Source: Bacillota bacterium LX-D
Lineage (GTDB): Bacteria > Bacillota > DUOV01 > Zhaonellaceae
Assembly (NCBI GenBank): GCA_031628995.1
Contig: JAVLUO010000006.1
Span: 1-64,000, forward strand
DNA length: 64,000 nucleotides
Direction: 5' to 3'
Notes under the pieces: model-generated
Told to the model about the DNA's origin: nothing
The model's database searches: none
What the model saw: only the letters and a program-made list of their open reading frames with translations
Program-made: the position numbers and the translations under genes
Shown here: positions 18,913 to 28,361 of the stretch, one piece after another
Numbering within the stretch: position 1 is the stretch's first letter
How the letters are laid out: each line of letters opens with the position of its first letter

Positions 18913-19422
18913 TTAATTTTCTGCTGGTGTCAATATATTTATTAATATCTGAGCTAGAAATAACGCTGCGAAACCACCGAGTAAGGCAGTAAAAAGCTGA
19001 GGCAAAGTTAGAATTTTGGCAGCTGCAGGAGGTACGTTAACTAAATAGTTAACTGCTAAAGATAACACTAAAAATTTAGTAATTGCTCCGGCCATAACTC
19101 CGCAGATCTGTAACCCTAAGGGACGTTTAAAGAGTAAGCAGCTAAAGTAAACAAAAAGGGCATTGCCAAGCATAATGAAAGGAATTGCTGGTGCCAAAGG
19201 ACCAGGCAGAATTCCCCTCAGGAAAGCCAAAAGAGGCGTTAGGATCCCAATACAGATGCCGCTTAAGGGGTTAACAAAAATCCCCGATAAAAATAAAATG
19301 CCGTTTACAGCAGGACCGGTGAATTTTTGAGGCAGTCCGGCCATTTGAACTGTAAGTGCTAAAGCCAGGAATAATGCGGTTCTTGTTACACATTGGATTT
19401 TAGACAAATAGATCACCTTCAT
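18913..19422 (-). CDS. ECF transporter S component, substrate unknown
   Basis: A 169-residue membrane protein with about five to six TM helices and the TRTALFLALALTVQ start typical of vitamin-binding S subunits. The loop VNGILFLSGIFVNPLSG and LPGPLAPAIPFIMLGNALFV fit the ECF S-component fold. No ECF ATPase or T subunit is nearby, so it would use a shared energising module (group II ECF). The vitamin or metal cannot be told, and I saw no riboswitch in the 150-base gap 19423-19572. Confidence 0.7.
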   Translation of the reverse strand: MKVIYLSKIQCVTRTALFLALALTVQMAGLPQKFTGPAVNGILFLSGIFVNPLSGICIGILTPLLAFLRGILPGPLAPAIPFIMLGNALFVYFSCLLFKRPLGLQICGVMAGAITKFLVLSLAVNYLVNVPPAAAKILTLPQLFTALLGGFAALFLAQILINILTPAEN

Positions 19423-19572
19423 AACTTATGCTTTTAAGTTATCTATATGTTTTAAATTTAAAAATATTACCAGCTGCTGTACCGTTAAAGAACTAATGCC
19501 AATATCTTTGGAAAAATGATATAATATTGCACAGCTAAGCACTTAAAAAGGCCGTGCTAATTTTAATTTGGG

Positions 19573-20247
19573 GTGTTGGATTTGTTCAGCCTTACTAACT
19601 ATAAACACATCATTTGGGACTGGAATGGTACTTTATTAGATGACCTAGCTATAACCATCAAAACAATTAACCGTATTTTAAATAACTACCATTTACCAGC
19701 TGTGACAAAGGAGCAGTATCTGCAGATTTTTGATTTCCCAGTAAGAGAATGTTATGAAAAAATGGGGTTGGATTTTACAGTAGTTGATTTTAAAGAAGTT
19801 GCAGATTCTTTTGCCCGGGAATTTGAGAGATTAGTAGTAAGTTGTAATTTACAAGCAGGTGCCATTGCTGTATTAGAACAATTTGCTCGCTTAAAAATAC
19901 CTCAATCTATGCTATCAGCCACGTACCGGAAGGACTTGCTGCCTTTTGTGCAGAAATTTGAAATTGACCATTATTTCCAAGAGATTTGTGGTTTACAAAA
20001 TAATCATGCGGACAGTAAAATCGAAATTGGTAAATGCTTAATGGAAAAATTAAATATTTCCCCTAAGGAAGTAATTCTATTTGGAGATACAATTCATGAT
20101 TACCAAACAGCTCAGGCTATGGGGACAGACTGTATTCTAATTGCCGCTGGGCATCAAACTAGGCAAAAACTTGAAAAATGCGGCGTACCGGTACTGGAAT
20201 CTTTACAAGAACTACTGGAAGAAGAAAAAATAAGTTTAGCGAAATAG
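19573..20247 (+). CDS. HAD-family hydrolase (phosphoglycolate phosphatase-like)
   Basis: A 224-residue HAD phosphatase. Motif I is WDWNGTLLDD; the second motif lies around MLSATY; motif IV is FGDTIHDY. A helical cap follows motif I, as in Gph/PgmB-type enzymes. Possible starts are GTG 19573, TTG 19576 and TTG 19582; the GGGGTG site makes 19582 plausible, so the start is uncertain by three codons. It is followed by the YhaM-like gene with an 17-base gap and may be co-transcribed. Substrate is unknown. Confidence 0.8.
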   Translation: MLDLFSLTNYKHIIWDWNGTLLDDLAITIKTINRILNNYHLPAVTKEQYLQIFDFPVRECYEKMGLDFTVVDFKEVADSFAREFERLVVSCNLQAGAIAVLEQFARLKIPQSMLSATYRKDLLPFVQKFEIDHYFQEICGLQNNHADSKIEIGKCLMEKLNISPKEVILFGDTIHDYQTAQAMGTDCILIAAGHQTRQKLEKCGVPVLESLQELLEEEKISLAK

Positions 20248-20264
20248 TTGCAGGTGGTGGGTTA

Positions 20265-21221
20265 ATGATTCTAAGAATCTCAGATTTAAAGCCGAATCAG
20301 AATTATGAAGGCTGTCTTGCCGTTAAAAAGGCGGAGTTAGCGCAGGCGCGTAATAGCAGTACCTACCTGAAACTAACTTTAACAGATGGCATGCATGAAA
20401 TTTTTGCGAAGTTTTGGAACTATGAAGGCGAAGTACCCCTTTCTGACCAGATAATTAAGGTTGGAGGCAGAGTTGAACAATACCAAAGCTACTATCAAAT
20501 GATCTTGAATAGTTGGCAGGAGGCAAGCCAAGATGACTATGATCCTGCAGAGTTTATTCCTCGCTCGTCACGAAGTCAAGAGGAAATGCTTTTAGAGTTG
20601 CAAAACTGGATTGAGAAAGTAGAAAATACAGCACTTAAATATTTACTGCACCAGACTTTTGCTTCTGCAGCTGATCACGGGATCATAGAAACTTTTGCCA
20701 TCTGCCCTGCGGCTATCAGCCATCATCATAATTATTTGGGAGGGCTTCTAGAGCATAGCCTGGAAGTAACTGCCATGGCCTATAAAATAGCTTCAGAAAC
20801 TACCTGTAACCTAGATCTGGTTATAACCGGAAGTCTGCTCCACGATGTAGGTAAGATTGAGGAATATTCCTGGCAGGGAACCAGCATCAAAATGACTGAA
20901 CGGGGAATGCTGCTGGGCCATGTAGTATTGGGAATAATGTACCTAAATCCTAAAATACTGGACAATAAAGAATTATCACATGAACTAGGATCCCAACTGT
21001 TACACATCATTGGTGCTCATATGGGCAAATTGGAATGGGGAGCAATAAAGGAACCTATGACCGTAGAAGCTCAAATTGTGCATACAGCAGATTTAGCCAG
21101 CTCAGAGCTGCACAAATTTAAGAGTGCCAAAGGAAAAAGAGTAAAGGGAGCTAGCTTTATCTATTCCAAGGAACTAGGACGAAACATTTGGGTCGGAAAA
21201 GGAGATGATGAAAGTGAGTAA
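20265..21221 (+). CDS. YhaM-like 3'-5' exoribonuclease (OB fold + HD)
   Basis: A 318-residue protein. Residues 1-90 form an OB-fold nucleic-acid-binding domain (ISDLKPNQNYEGCLAVKKAE). An HD metal-hydrolase domain follows (HHHNYLGGLLEHSLEV, then GSLLHDVGKIEEY and a later IGAHMGKLEWG). This is the layout of YhaM/CBF1, which trims RNA 3' ends. The frame is open earlier, but the ATG at 20265 follows AGGTGGTGGG and gives the usual N-terminus. Its last codons, GAG TAA, lie inside the left inverted repeat of the transposase element. Confidence 0.85.
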   Translation: MILRISDLKPNQNYEGCLAVKKAELAQARNSSTYLKLTLTDGMHEIFAKFWNYEGEVPLSDQIIKVGGRVEQYQSYYQMILNSWQEASQDDYDPAEFIPRSSRSQEEMLLELQNWIEKVENTALKYLLHQTFASAADHGIIETFAICPAAISHHHNYLGGLLEHSLEVTAMAYKIASETTCNLDLVITGSLLHDVGKIEEYSWQGTSIKMTERGMLLGHVVLGIMYLNPKILDNKELSHELGSQLLHIIGAHMGKLEWGAIKEPMTVEAQIVHTADLASSELHKFKSAKGKRVKGASFIYSKELGRNIWVGKGDDESE

Positions 21222-21245
21222 GACACTGGGACGGTTCTCTTGTCT
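21216..21245 (+). repeat. Left inverted repeat of the RAYT element
   Basis: Thirty bases starting GAGTAAGACACTGGGACGG. Compared with the reverse complement of 22081-22110, only two bases differ (21227 T against A, 21240 T against C). The last base overlaps the -35 box of the transposase promoter. Confidence 0.9.
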
Positions 21246-21274
21246 TGACTTTACCCCAACTGAATTGGTATAAT
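21245..21274 (+). promoter_or_regulatory. Near-consensus promoter of the transposase gene
   Basis: TTGACT (21245-21250) and TATAAT (21269-21274) are 18 bases apart, immediately inside the left repeat. The element therefore carries its own strong promoter and does not depend on its neighbours. Confidence 0.75.
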
Positions 21275-21292
21275 GTACCAGGGTGATAAACA

Positions 21293-22078
21293 ATGCCTAG
21301 GCAACCAAGAGTGAAGAGTAATAGTGGGTACTACCATATCATGATTCGAGGAAACGAACGCCAGAATATATTTCGAGACGAAGAAGATAAATTTCGCTTT
21401 CTAAATATCCTATGTGAAAAAAAGCAAGAAAATCGGTTCAATCTTCATGTGTACTGTTTGATGGATAATCATGTCCATTTAATGCTGAGCGAAGGAACAG
21501 AAGACGTAGCCAACGTAATGAAAAGAGTTAACGTTAGCTATGTCTATTATTTTAATAAAAAATATAAAAGAATAGGACACCTTTTCCAAGATCGTTTCAA
21601 AAGTGAAGTAGTTGAAAGGGATGCCTATGTACTTGCCTTAGCAAGATATATCCATCAAAATCCGGTAAAGGCAGGAATCGTTACATATATGGAACAATAT
21701 AAATGGAGCAGTTACCTCTGTTATTTAGATCAAAATAATGATTTTGATCAACTTTTGGAAAAGGAAACTATATTAAGTTACTTTTCTAAGGACAAAGAAA
21801 AAGCTAAAGAACAATTTAAAGAATATATGAATGAAAAAACGCAGGAAGAATTTCTTGATATACAAGAAAAGCAAGAAGAAATAGATGAAGGAGCGGCCAA
21901 GGAACTATTTAAGAAAATGTTACAGGAAAAGGGCATTATCTGGAATGATGAAATTAAGAAACAATTACCGGATGACCTTATAAGGGAATTTAAAGAAAGA
22001 ACTAACCTGTCTATAAGAAGGATAGCAGTAATTTCGGGATTGAACAAAGATAGAATTAATAAAATTTTGAAAAAATGA
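21293..22078 (+). CDS. REP-associated tyrosine transposase (RAYT, Y1/HUH)
   Basis: A 261-residue single-strand DNA transposase of the IS200/IS605-related TnpA_REP type. The start MPRQPRVKSNSGYYHIMIRG, the HUH motif in MDNHVHLML (His60, His62) and the nucleophile region ARYIHQNPVKAG (Tyr119) are all present. After residue 150 there is a charged helical region and a C-terminal helix-turn-helix-like segment (LSIRRIAVISGLNKDRINKI). The reading frame is intact, so the enzyme may be active. RAYTs usually act on short palindromic repeats in trans and are often kept as single copies. Confidence 0.93.
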   Translation: MPRQPRVKSNSGYYHIMIRGNERQNIFRDEEDKFRFLNILCEKKQENRFNLHVYCLMDNHVHLMLSEGTEDVANVMKRVNVSYVYYFNKKYKRIGHLFQDRFKSEVVERDAYVLALARYIHQNPVKAGIVTYMEQYKWSSYLCYLDQNNDFDQLLEKETILSYFSKDKEKAKEQFKEYMNEKTQEEFLDIQEKQEEIDEGAAKELFKKMLQEKGIIWNDEIKKQLPDDLIREFKERTNLSIRRIAVISGLNKDRINKILKK

Positions 22079-22080
22079 TT

Positions 22081-22110
22081 AGACAGGAGAACCGTCCCTG
22101 TGTCTTACTC
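22081..22110 (-). repeat. Right inverted repeat of the RAYT element
   Basis: Thirty bases, the inverted copy of 21216-21245 with two differences. Read on the minus strand it begins GAGTAAGACACAGGGACGG. It holds the last sense codon and the stop codon (TAA, 22105-22107) of potD. Confidence 0.9.
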
Positions 22111-23154
22111 GATTTCAGCCTTAAATTCTGTCCAGACGCGGTCGTAATCTTTGATAAATGTACCTAGATCTTTAAAGATTTCACATTTAGCTAAATCTTT
22201 GTCATCTGGGTAAGCAATTTTATTTTTCTGCAGTTCAGGGTCTAATTTTGCCTTAGCTGCAGGGATTGGAGTTGAGTAGCCAATATAATCTGCATTTTTA
22301 AAAGCTACTTCAGAATCGCACATGTAATTGATAAATAGTTCTGCTTCTTTTTTATGTTTGCTGCCTTTAGGAATGACCATCCCATCAAACCATAAGTTGC
22401 TTCCTTCTTTAGGTACTACAAAATGCAAATCCGGGTTTTCCCGGTTCATGTAAATGGCATCACCAGACCAAACTACTGCTAAAGCAGCCTCACCGGAAAT
22501 CATTTTATCTTTGACATCATCTCCGACGTAAGCAAGAACTAGGGGTTTTTGTTCAATTAAAGCTTGTTTTGCCTTTTCCAGTTCTGCCACATTTCTAGTA
22601 TTTAAGGAGTATCCCAGCATTTTTAAGGTAATTCCAATGGAATCCCTCTGACTGTCTAACATTAAGATTTGCTTGCTATATTTTTTATCCCATAGTATTT
22701 TCCAGCTATCCACAGGTTCTTTGACCATGGTTTTATTGTAGAGAATACCTACGGTTCCCCACATGTAGGGTATGGAATATTCGTTATGAGGGTCATAAGC
22801 TAAGTGCTTAAATCTTTCGTCCACATTCTTAAAATTTGGAATGTTAGCTAGATCAATTTTCTCCAGCATATCCTCTTTCTTCATCTTTTCAATCATGTAG
22901 TCGGATGGAATCGCTACATCATAATTGTTGCTGCCGGATTTGATTTTGATGTACATATCTTCATTAGTAGAAAATGTATCGTAATTGACTTTGATGTTAT
23001 ATTTTTGCTCAAAATCTTTAAGTATGGACTCATCAATATAATCTCCCCAATTATAAACATTTAACTCAGCTTTTGGCTTTTGACTACAGCCTCCTAGTAA
23101 AAAACCAAAGCAGAGTAAAATAAAACTGTAAATTAAAAGTTTTGATTTTTTCAA
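22105..23154 (-). CDS. potD: Spermidine/putrescine-binding lipoprotein PotD
   Basis: A 349-residue extracytoplasmic binding protein with a lipoprotein signal peptide and lipobox LLGGC (lipidated Cys23). It has the PotD start NVYNWGDYIDESIL and later YSIPYMWGTVGILYNK and NLWFDGMVIPKGSKH. It captures polyamines for the PotABC transporter. It is the last gene of the potABCD operon and overlaps potC by four bases. Its C-terminal Glu and stop codon come from the transposase element's inverted repeat. Confidence 0.93.
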   Translation of the reverse strand: MKKSKLLIYSFILLCFGFLLGGCSQKPKAELNVYNWGDYIDESILKDFEQKYNIKVNYDTFSTNEDMYIKIKSGSNNYDVAIPSDYMIEKMKKEDMLEKIDLANIPNFKNVDERFKHLAYDPHNEYSIPYMWGTVGILYNKTMVKEPVDSWKILWDKKYSKQILMLDSQRDSIGITLKMLGYSLNTRNVAELEKAKQALIEQKPLVLAYVGDDVKDKMISGEAALAVVWSGDAIYMNRENPDLHFVVPKEGSNLWFDGMVIPKGSKHKKEAELFINYMCDSEVAFKNADYIGYSTPIPAAKAKLDPELQKNKIAYPDDKDLAKCEIFKDLGTFIKDYDRVWTEFKAEIE

Positions 23155-23954
23155 ATGAGATTCTCCTTTGCTGAGTTTTCTTTGGATGTACGATAATTGA
23201 CTAGAAGCAGAAGCAGCAATACAACAATAAACATTAAAGTGGACAAAGCATTAATTTTCGGATTAATGCCTCGGCGTGCCATGGAGTAGATTGCAATTGA
23301 TAAATTAGATACTCCGGAACCTGTGGTGAAAAAGCTGACAACAAAGTCATCTAAGGATAAGGTAAATGCTAGAATCGCCCCAGTAATTACGCCTGGCAAT
23401 ATTTCAGGCAAGATAACTTTGCGCAAAGCGTAAAAAGGCGGAGCACCCAGGTCCAATGCTGCTTCGTAGAGATTGCTATTAAGCTGTTTTAATTTGGGCA
23501 ACACGGAAAGTATCACATAAGGAACATTAAATGTAATATGTGCCAGCAATAAAGTCAGAAATCCTAATTTCAAGTTGGTAAACTGACTAAAAAAGATAAA
23601 TAAAATCATCAGGGAAATACCTGTAACAATGTCTGGATTAACTACTGGCAAATAGGTCAAATTTAAAAAAATTTTACGTTGTAACTTATTTAAGTTATGT
23701 ATTCCAATAGCTGCAATGACTCCCAAAAATGTAGCTATCAAAGAGGAAAGAATTGCCACAGCTAAGGTATAATATAAAGCCATTAGTATTTGCCTGTCTT
23801 GTAAAAGCTCCAAGTACCATTTTAAAGTAAAGCCGTCCCAATGTCCTCGAGACTTAGAATTATTAAAAGAGAAAACGATTAAAACAACTATGGGAGCGTA
23901 GAGAAAAAAGAAAATCAATCCCACATAAAACTTTTGCAACAGTTTTTTCACCAT
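23151..23954 (-). CDS. potC: Spermidine/putrescine ABC transporter permease PotC
   Basis: A 267-residue inner-membrane permease with six TM helices and the EAA loop YEAALDLGAPPFYALRKVIL. The FSFNNSKS and SLDDFVVSFFTTG stretches are usual for PotC. It overlaps potB by seven bases and potD by four, so the operon is translationally coupled. Confidence 0.93.
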   Translation of the reverse strand: MVKKLLQKFYVGLIFFFLYAPIVVLIVFSFNNSKSRGHWDGFTLKWYLELLQDRQILMALYYTLAVAILSSLIATFLGVIAAIGIHNLNKLQRKIFLNLTYLPVVNPDIVTGISLMILFIFFSQFTNLKLGFLTLLLAHITFNVPYVILSVLPKLKQLNSNLYEAALDLGAPPFYALRKVILPEILPGVITGAILAFTLSLDDFVVSFFTTGSGVSNLSIAIYSMARRGINPKINALSTLMFIVVLLLLLLVNYRTSKENSAKENLI

Positions 23955-24772
23955 AGACCGCCCCCTTTCTGCTCCTGCTCATACCTAGAGGTAAAACTCA
24001 TTCCTAAAAGTACCAGCAGCATGAGGATAATGGAAATAGCTGAACCAAAATTCCAATCTCCTACATATAAAAATTGCTGTTCAATTAAATTGCCTAACAG
24101 AGTAAATTGTCCTCCGCCTAATAACCTGGAAATAACAAAAGTAGTTACTGCCGGTAAAAAAACCATTGTAATGCCCGAAAAAACACCAGGTAAGCTTAAA
24201 GGGAACAGCACCCGGCGAAAGACTATCCAATTGTCTGCTCCTAGATCTTCTGCCGCTTCAATAATATGAGGTTCAATTTTCGTTAAAACAGAATAAATGG
24301 GTAGCACCATAAATGGCAAGAAATTATAAACCATGCCTAATATTACAGCCGTATTATTGTACATTAAGTGTAGTTTTGGCAAACTAAGTGAAGCAATAAA
24401 TGTATTTATTAAACCGTTACGCTCTAAAAGTGTCATCCAAGCATATGTACGCAATAAAAAATTCATCCACATTGGTAAAACGAATAAAAGGATGAGAGTA
24501 TTTTTTTTACTTAGATTTTTCGATGCTAAAATCATTGCTAATGGGTAGCCAATGAGTAGGCAGATCAAAGTGCTAATCAAAGCTAGTTCTATGGAAAGCC
24601 CTAAGACTTTGAAATAAACAGGATTATATAAACGCTGGTATTGTTCTAAGGTAAATCGTAATCCAGTGCCAGTCTGAATTGTTAAACTATAATAAAGAAT
24701 AAGAAACAATGGGACAACTGTAAATACAATCATCCACCCTAAATAGGAATAAGCGAGCCAGTTTCTCTTCAT
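23948..24772 (-). CDS. potB: Spermidine/putrescine ABC transporter permease PotB
   Basis: A 274-residue permease with six TM helices. [15 protein letters not shown] and the EAA loop [20 protein letters not shown] are typical of PotB. It pairs with PotC to form the polyamine channel. The start overlaps the potA stop by four bases. Confidence 0.93.
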   Translation of the reverse strand: MKRNWLAYSYLGWMIVFTVVPLFLILYYSLTIQTGTGLRFTLEQYQRLYNPVYFKVLGLSIELALISTLICLLIGYPLAMILASKNLSKKNTLILLFVLPMWMNFLLRTYAWMTLLERNGLINTFIASLSLPKLHLMYNNTAVILGMVYNFLPFMVLPIYSVLTKIEPHIIEAAEDLGADNWIVFRRVLFPLSLPGVFSGITMVFLPAVTTFVISRLLGGGQFTLLGNLIEQQFLYVGDWNFGSAISIILMLLVLLGMSFTSRYEQEQKGGGLW

Positions 24773-25824
24773 TTTTTGGACACCTTTTTCATTACATGAA
24801 TATCATTGGGTAAAATGCGCAACCCTACTTGGCTGTTGACCGGTTCCATCCGAGTACTATGCACTGTCCACTCAATGCCTTCGCCGACTACAATCATTTC
24901 ATAATGAACTCCTTTGAAGATTACAGATTTAACAATTCCCGTTAACATAGCTGTTTCTTCGGAGTTAAGACGAATATCTTCGGGACGGATGACAACATCT
25001 ACCGGTTCGTTTTCTTGGAAACCACAGTCTACGCATTCAAATTCATGGCCGGCAAAATGAACTAAATAATCAGCCAGCATTTTTCCACTGACAATATTGC
25101 TTTCACCAATAAAATCTGCAACAAAGGTATTTTTAGGTTCATTATAAATGTCTACAGGGGTACCTATTTGTTGTATTTCACCATCTTTCATGACCACGAT
25201 TGTATCAGACATAGTTAAAGCTTCCTCTTGGTCATGAGTTACATAAATAAATGTAATGCCTAGCCTTTGCTGCATTGCTTTAAGCTCCAGCTGCATTTCT
25301 TTGCGTAATTTTAGATCTAATGCACCTAAGGGTTCGTCCAAAAGCAGCACTTCAGGCTCATTAACTAAGGCCCGGGCAATTGCCACCCTTTGCTGTTGCC
25401 CGCCGCTTAAAGATTCTACAGATCTTTTCTCATATCCGCTTAAATTTACAATGTCCAGAACTTGACTAACTTTTTCTCGAATTGTGTTTTTATCTAAATG
25501 TTTAATTTTTAAACCAAAAGCAATATTATCTGCAATGTTTAAATGGGGGAAAAGAGCATACTTTTGAAAAACTGTATTTAACTTCCTCTTATAAGGCTGC
25601 AAGTTTGTAATATCCTGTCCCTCGAATAAGACTTGGCCAGAGGTTGGATGCTCAAAACCTCCAATAATCCGCAAGGTAGTGGTTTTTCCACAGCCGCTAG
25701 GACCTAACAAAGTTAAAAATTCATTTCTGCGTATGTATAAGTTAATATTTTTTAAGGCTTCGCTGCCGTCATATTCTTTCGTAATATTAACTAATTCTAT
25801 GACATTATCCGACTTAGGGGCCAT
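24769..25824 (-). CDS. potA: Spermidine/putrescine ABC transporter ATPase PotA
   Basis: A 351-residue ATPase with Walker [11 protein letters not shown]-loop region [13 protein letters not shown], signature [15 protein letters not shown], Walker [12 protein letters not shown] and H-loop THDQEE. A C-terminal TOBE domain (about residues 270-345) follows. It drives polyamine uptake through PotB and PotC. It lies 38 bases after the regulator gene in the same direction. Confidence 0.93.
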   Translation of the reverse strand: MAPKSDNVIELVNITKEYDGSEALKNINLYIRRNEFLTLLGPSGCGKTTTLRIIGGFEHPTSGQVLFEGQDITNLQPYKRKLNTVFQKYALFPHLNIADNIAFGLKIKHLDKNTIREKVSQVLDIVNLSGYEKRSVESLSGGQQQRVAIARALVNEPEVLLLDEPLGALDLKLRKEMQLELKAMQQRLGITFIYVTHDQEEALTMSDTIVVMKDGEIQQIGTPVDIYNEPKNTFVADFIGESNIVSGKMLADYLVHFAGHEFECVDCGFQENEPVDVVIRPEDIRLNSEETAMLTGIVKSVIFKGVHYEMIVVGEGIEWTVHSTRMEPVNSQVGLRILPNDIHVMKKVSKK

Positions 25825-25862
25825 TTCTGTTCTCCTCTCAAAAGCAAGGTCTCGAACCCTGT

Positions 25863-26402
25863 TTAAAAGCTAGGTGGAGTAGAAATCCAAAGCACATTAG
25901 CTGTTCTTCTGCCTGGGTTGGAGATATAATGAATAGTTGTAGGTTTGAAATAAAAACTTTCTCCTTTTTTAGCACTGTATTTTTTATTACCTAAATGAAT
26001 TCTAATACTGCCGGACAAAATATAACCAAATTCTTCTCCGTCATGGGGATTATCAACTTCTGAACTTCCCCCGGGTTCTAAAGTAATTAAAATGGGTTCC
26101 ATGCTGTTTTTTTGTGAATTAGGTACAATCCATTTAATTTCATAATTTAATTCTTTGTTTTCTTTGATAAAAATGTCTTCATTGCTGAAAATAATTTTTT
26201 CCTCGACAATATCATTAAAAAAATCTTTTAAATTTGTCCCTAAACACTCCAAAATATCAGTCAGCGTAGCGATTGAGGGGGAAGTTAAATCCCGTTCTAC
26301 TTGAGAAATAAAGCCTTTTGACAACTCGCTGCGGTTAGCCAGTTCTTCCTGAGTTAGTCCATTTTGAATTCGTAAATCTTTAATTTTTCCACCAATTTTC
26401 AT
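25863..26402 (-). CDS. XRE-cupin regulator of polyamine uptake (PuuR-like)
   Basis: A 179-residue repressor. An N-terminal XRE helix-turn-helix (residues 5-60: [20 protein letters not shown], then [20 protein letters not shown]) is joined to a C-terminal cupin ([20 protein letters not shown], then [20 protein letters not shown]). In this family the cupin senses a small molecule, often a polyamine. It is first in the potABCD operon, so it probably controls polyamine uptake and itself through the repeats at 26431-26458. Confidence 0.88.
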   Translation of the reverse strand: MKIGGKIKDLRIQNGLTQEELANRSELSKGFISQVERDLTSPSIATLTDILECLGTNLKDFFNDIVEEKIIFSNEDIFIKENKELNYEIKWIVPNSQKNSMEPILITLEPGGSSEVDNPHDGEEFGYILSGSIRIHLGNKKYSAKKGESFYFKPTTIHYISNPGRRTANVLWISTPPSF

Positions 26403-26430
26403 GAGGCACCTTTATTTTCGATTTTTATTA

Positions 26431-26458
26431 CTAAACTTTTTGTTTAGATTTGCTAAAC
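26431..26458. promoter_or_regulatory. Operator with three half-sites for the XRE-cupin regulator
   Basis: CTAAAC (26431), GTTTAG (26442) and CTAAAC (26453) recur at exactly 11-base steps, about one DNA turn, alternating in orientation. They lie 29-56 bases before the start of the leftward regulator gene. This suits autoregulation of the pot operon; the rest of the 256-base gap must hold the rightward promoter of the phosphate genes. Confidence 0.6.
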
Positions 26459-26658
26459 TTCATAACAAATTCATTTTAAACAGTTACTCAAAGTAAGTCA
26501 AGATTTTCTCTTTGTTTTTAAAAACCAAAATTTTTAGATTTATTAATTTTGTGTTAAGAGTATATTAATTTAGAAGGAATTATAGTATTCTAATCTTGGT
26601 ACAAAACCCTTGTTTAATTATTTAATTAAAAATAAGTCTTAGTAGTGGAGGTTCGAAA

Positions 26659-27282
26659 ATGTTTAATTTATCTCCAAAAGATGACAAGTTTTATGATTTT
26701 TTTATTGCAATGGCTAATACTACTCTAAAATCAGCACAACTTTTAAAAGAGTTAGTACAAAATTTAAACGATTGTGAGGACCGCTTTAAAAAAATTAAAG
26801 AAATTGAACATGAGTGCGATCAGTTAACTCACAACTTATTTGGGGAATTGAATAAAACATTCATTACACCTATTGACCGTGAAGACATTTACGCTATTGC
26901 CAAGCAAATGGATGATATTGTAGATTTCATAGAATCTACTGCCAGCAGGTTTGCTATTTTTAATTTAGCAAAAACAACTAAGGAAGCTAATATTATTAGT
27001 GATTTAATTTTGGCCTGTGCCAAAGAGCAGATTCATTTAATGGAAGAATTAAAAATAATGAAAAAAAGCAAAATGCTAACTAAAAAAATTATTGAAATAA
27101 ATCGAATTGAGGAAGAGGGGGATGCTGTTTATCGAGTCGCTATAAAAGATTTGTTCAGCGGCGAAATCCCTGTACTGGAAGTTATTAAATGGAAAGAAAT
27201 TTATGAAAATCTAGAAAGTATTCTTGATGCTTTTGAAGACGTAGCCAATAGTGTTGAAGGGGTTGTTATGAAGAATGCTTAA
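26659..27282 (+). CDS. DUF47 PhoU-like protein partner of the Pit transporter
   Basis: A 207-residue all-helical protein of the DUF47/PhoU-like family. KIKEIEHECDQLTHNLFGEL, TPIDREDIYAIAKQMDDIVD and INRIEEEGDAVYR give the paired helical bundles with acidic metal-binding EhxxD patterns. These proteins are encoded next to Pit phosphate transporters and are thought to control them. It overlaps the transporter gene by eight bases and follows GTGGAGG. Confidence 0.9.
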   Translation: MFNLSPKDDKFYDFFIAMANTTLKSAQLLKELVQNLNDCEDRFKKIKEIEHECDQLTHNLFGELNKTFITPIDREDIYAIAKQMDDIVDFIESTASRFAIFNLAKTTKEANIISDLILACAKEQIHLMEELKIMKKSKMLTKKIIEINRIEEEGDAVYRVAIKDLFSGEIPVLEVIKWKEIYENLESILDAFEDVANSVEGVVMKNA

Positions 27283-28273
27283 TGGCGATTTGGCTTTAAT
27301 CGTGGTGGTAGTTATCTTAGCCTTGGCTTTTGACTTCATTAATGGCTTTCATGACACCGCTAATGCTATTGCTACTTCCGTTTCGACGAGAGTTTTATCT
27401 CCTCGGGCAGCAATTATTATGTCTGCCAGCTTAAATTTTTTAGGTGCTTTTATTAGCGTTAAAGTTGCCCATACAATTGGCAGTGGAATTGTTGACCCTG
27501 AGCTAATTTCCCAAAATGTTGTAGTAGCAGCTTTACTAGGAGCAATTATTTGGAACTTGTTGACCTGGTATTTTGGTTTACCCAGCAGCTCATCCCACGC
27601 TTTAATTGGCGGCTTACTGGGCGCCGCTATTATTTATCGGAATTCTCTCTTCGTTGTAAGCTGGTCAACTCTTTTCTGGAAAGTTATGTTGTGGCTTATC
27701 CTATCTCCAGTTATTGGTTTTATAGTTGGTTTTATTTTTATGACAATTTTAAATTGGATTTTAAGACCTTTAAGACCTGCGACGGTTACCAATATTTTTT
27801 CTAAGGCCCAAATTATTTCTGCTGCTTTAATGGCTTTGAACCATGGAGGCAACGATGCTCAAAAATCTATGGGAATTATTACGATGGCCTTACTTAGCGG
27901 CGGCGTAATTGCCCAGTTCGAAGTGCCTTTATGGGTTAAGCTTTCCTGCGCTTTAATGATGGCTCTTGGAACTTCTATGGGTGGTTGGAAAATTATTAAA
28001 ACCATGGGCATGAATATGGCTCGTTTAGCACCAGTTAATGGTTTTGCCGCTGAAACGGGTGCTGCAGCAGTTATCTTTACGGCAACTATGCTTCACGCAC
28101 CTGTCAGCACTACCCACATTATTTCTACTTCAATTATGGGGGTAGGCGCGGCAAAAAGATTATCTTCTGTAAAATGGATAGTAGCTAAAAATATTGTTTG
28201 GGCTTGGGTTTTAACCATTCCCATTTGTGCCTGCTTATCCGGGATATTAATTGCAATTTTTGAAATGCTTTAA
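27275..28273 (+). CDS. pit: Low-affinity inorganic phosphate transporter, PiT family
   Basis: A 332-residue PiT transporter with about ten TM helices. The two inverted signature repeats are DFINGFHDTANAIATSVSTR (near residue 20) and ALNHGGNDAQKSMG (near residue 190). LPSSSSHALIGGL and APVSTTHIIST are the matching loops. It takes up phosphate, probably as a metal complex, with protons. The DUF47 gene upstream is its usual partner. Confidence 0.92.
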   Translation: MLNGDLALIVVVVILALAFDFINGFHDTANAIATSVSTRVLSPRAAIIMSASLNFLGAFISVKVAHTIGSGIVDPELISQNVVVAALLGAIIWNLLTWYFGLPSSSSHALIGGLLGAAIIYRNSLFVVSWSTLFWKVMLWLILSPVIGFIVGFIFMTILNWILRPLRPATVTNIFSKAQIISAALMALNHGGNDAQKSMGIITMALLSGGVIAQFEVPLWVKLSCALMMALGTSMGGWKIIKTMGMNMARLAPVNGFAAETGAAAVIFTATMLHAPVSTTHIISTSIMGVGAAKRLSSVKWIVAKNIVWAWVLTIPICACLSGILIAIFEML

Positions 28274-28361
28274 GTTTTAGAAACTTTTTTAGATTAACAT
28301 AAAAGCTTTCAGGCATTCTCTAAATAAGGGGATGCTTTTGTTTTTAAAGGAGGATGTTGAT

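Larger units (their letters stand above)
21216..22110 (+). mobile_element. RAYT transposase element bounded by 30-bp inverted repeats
   Basis: An 895-bp unit: left repeat, a transposase promoter, a Y1/HUH transposase gene and right repeat. The ends begin GAGTAAGACAC on each strand. I see no target duplication outside. The left end provides the stop of the YhaM-like gene and the right end provides the stop of potD, so the unit fits exactly between two convergent genes. Confidence 0.8.
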
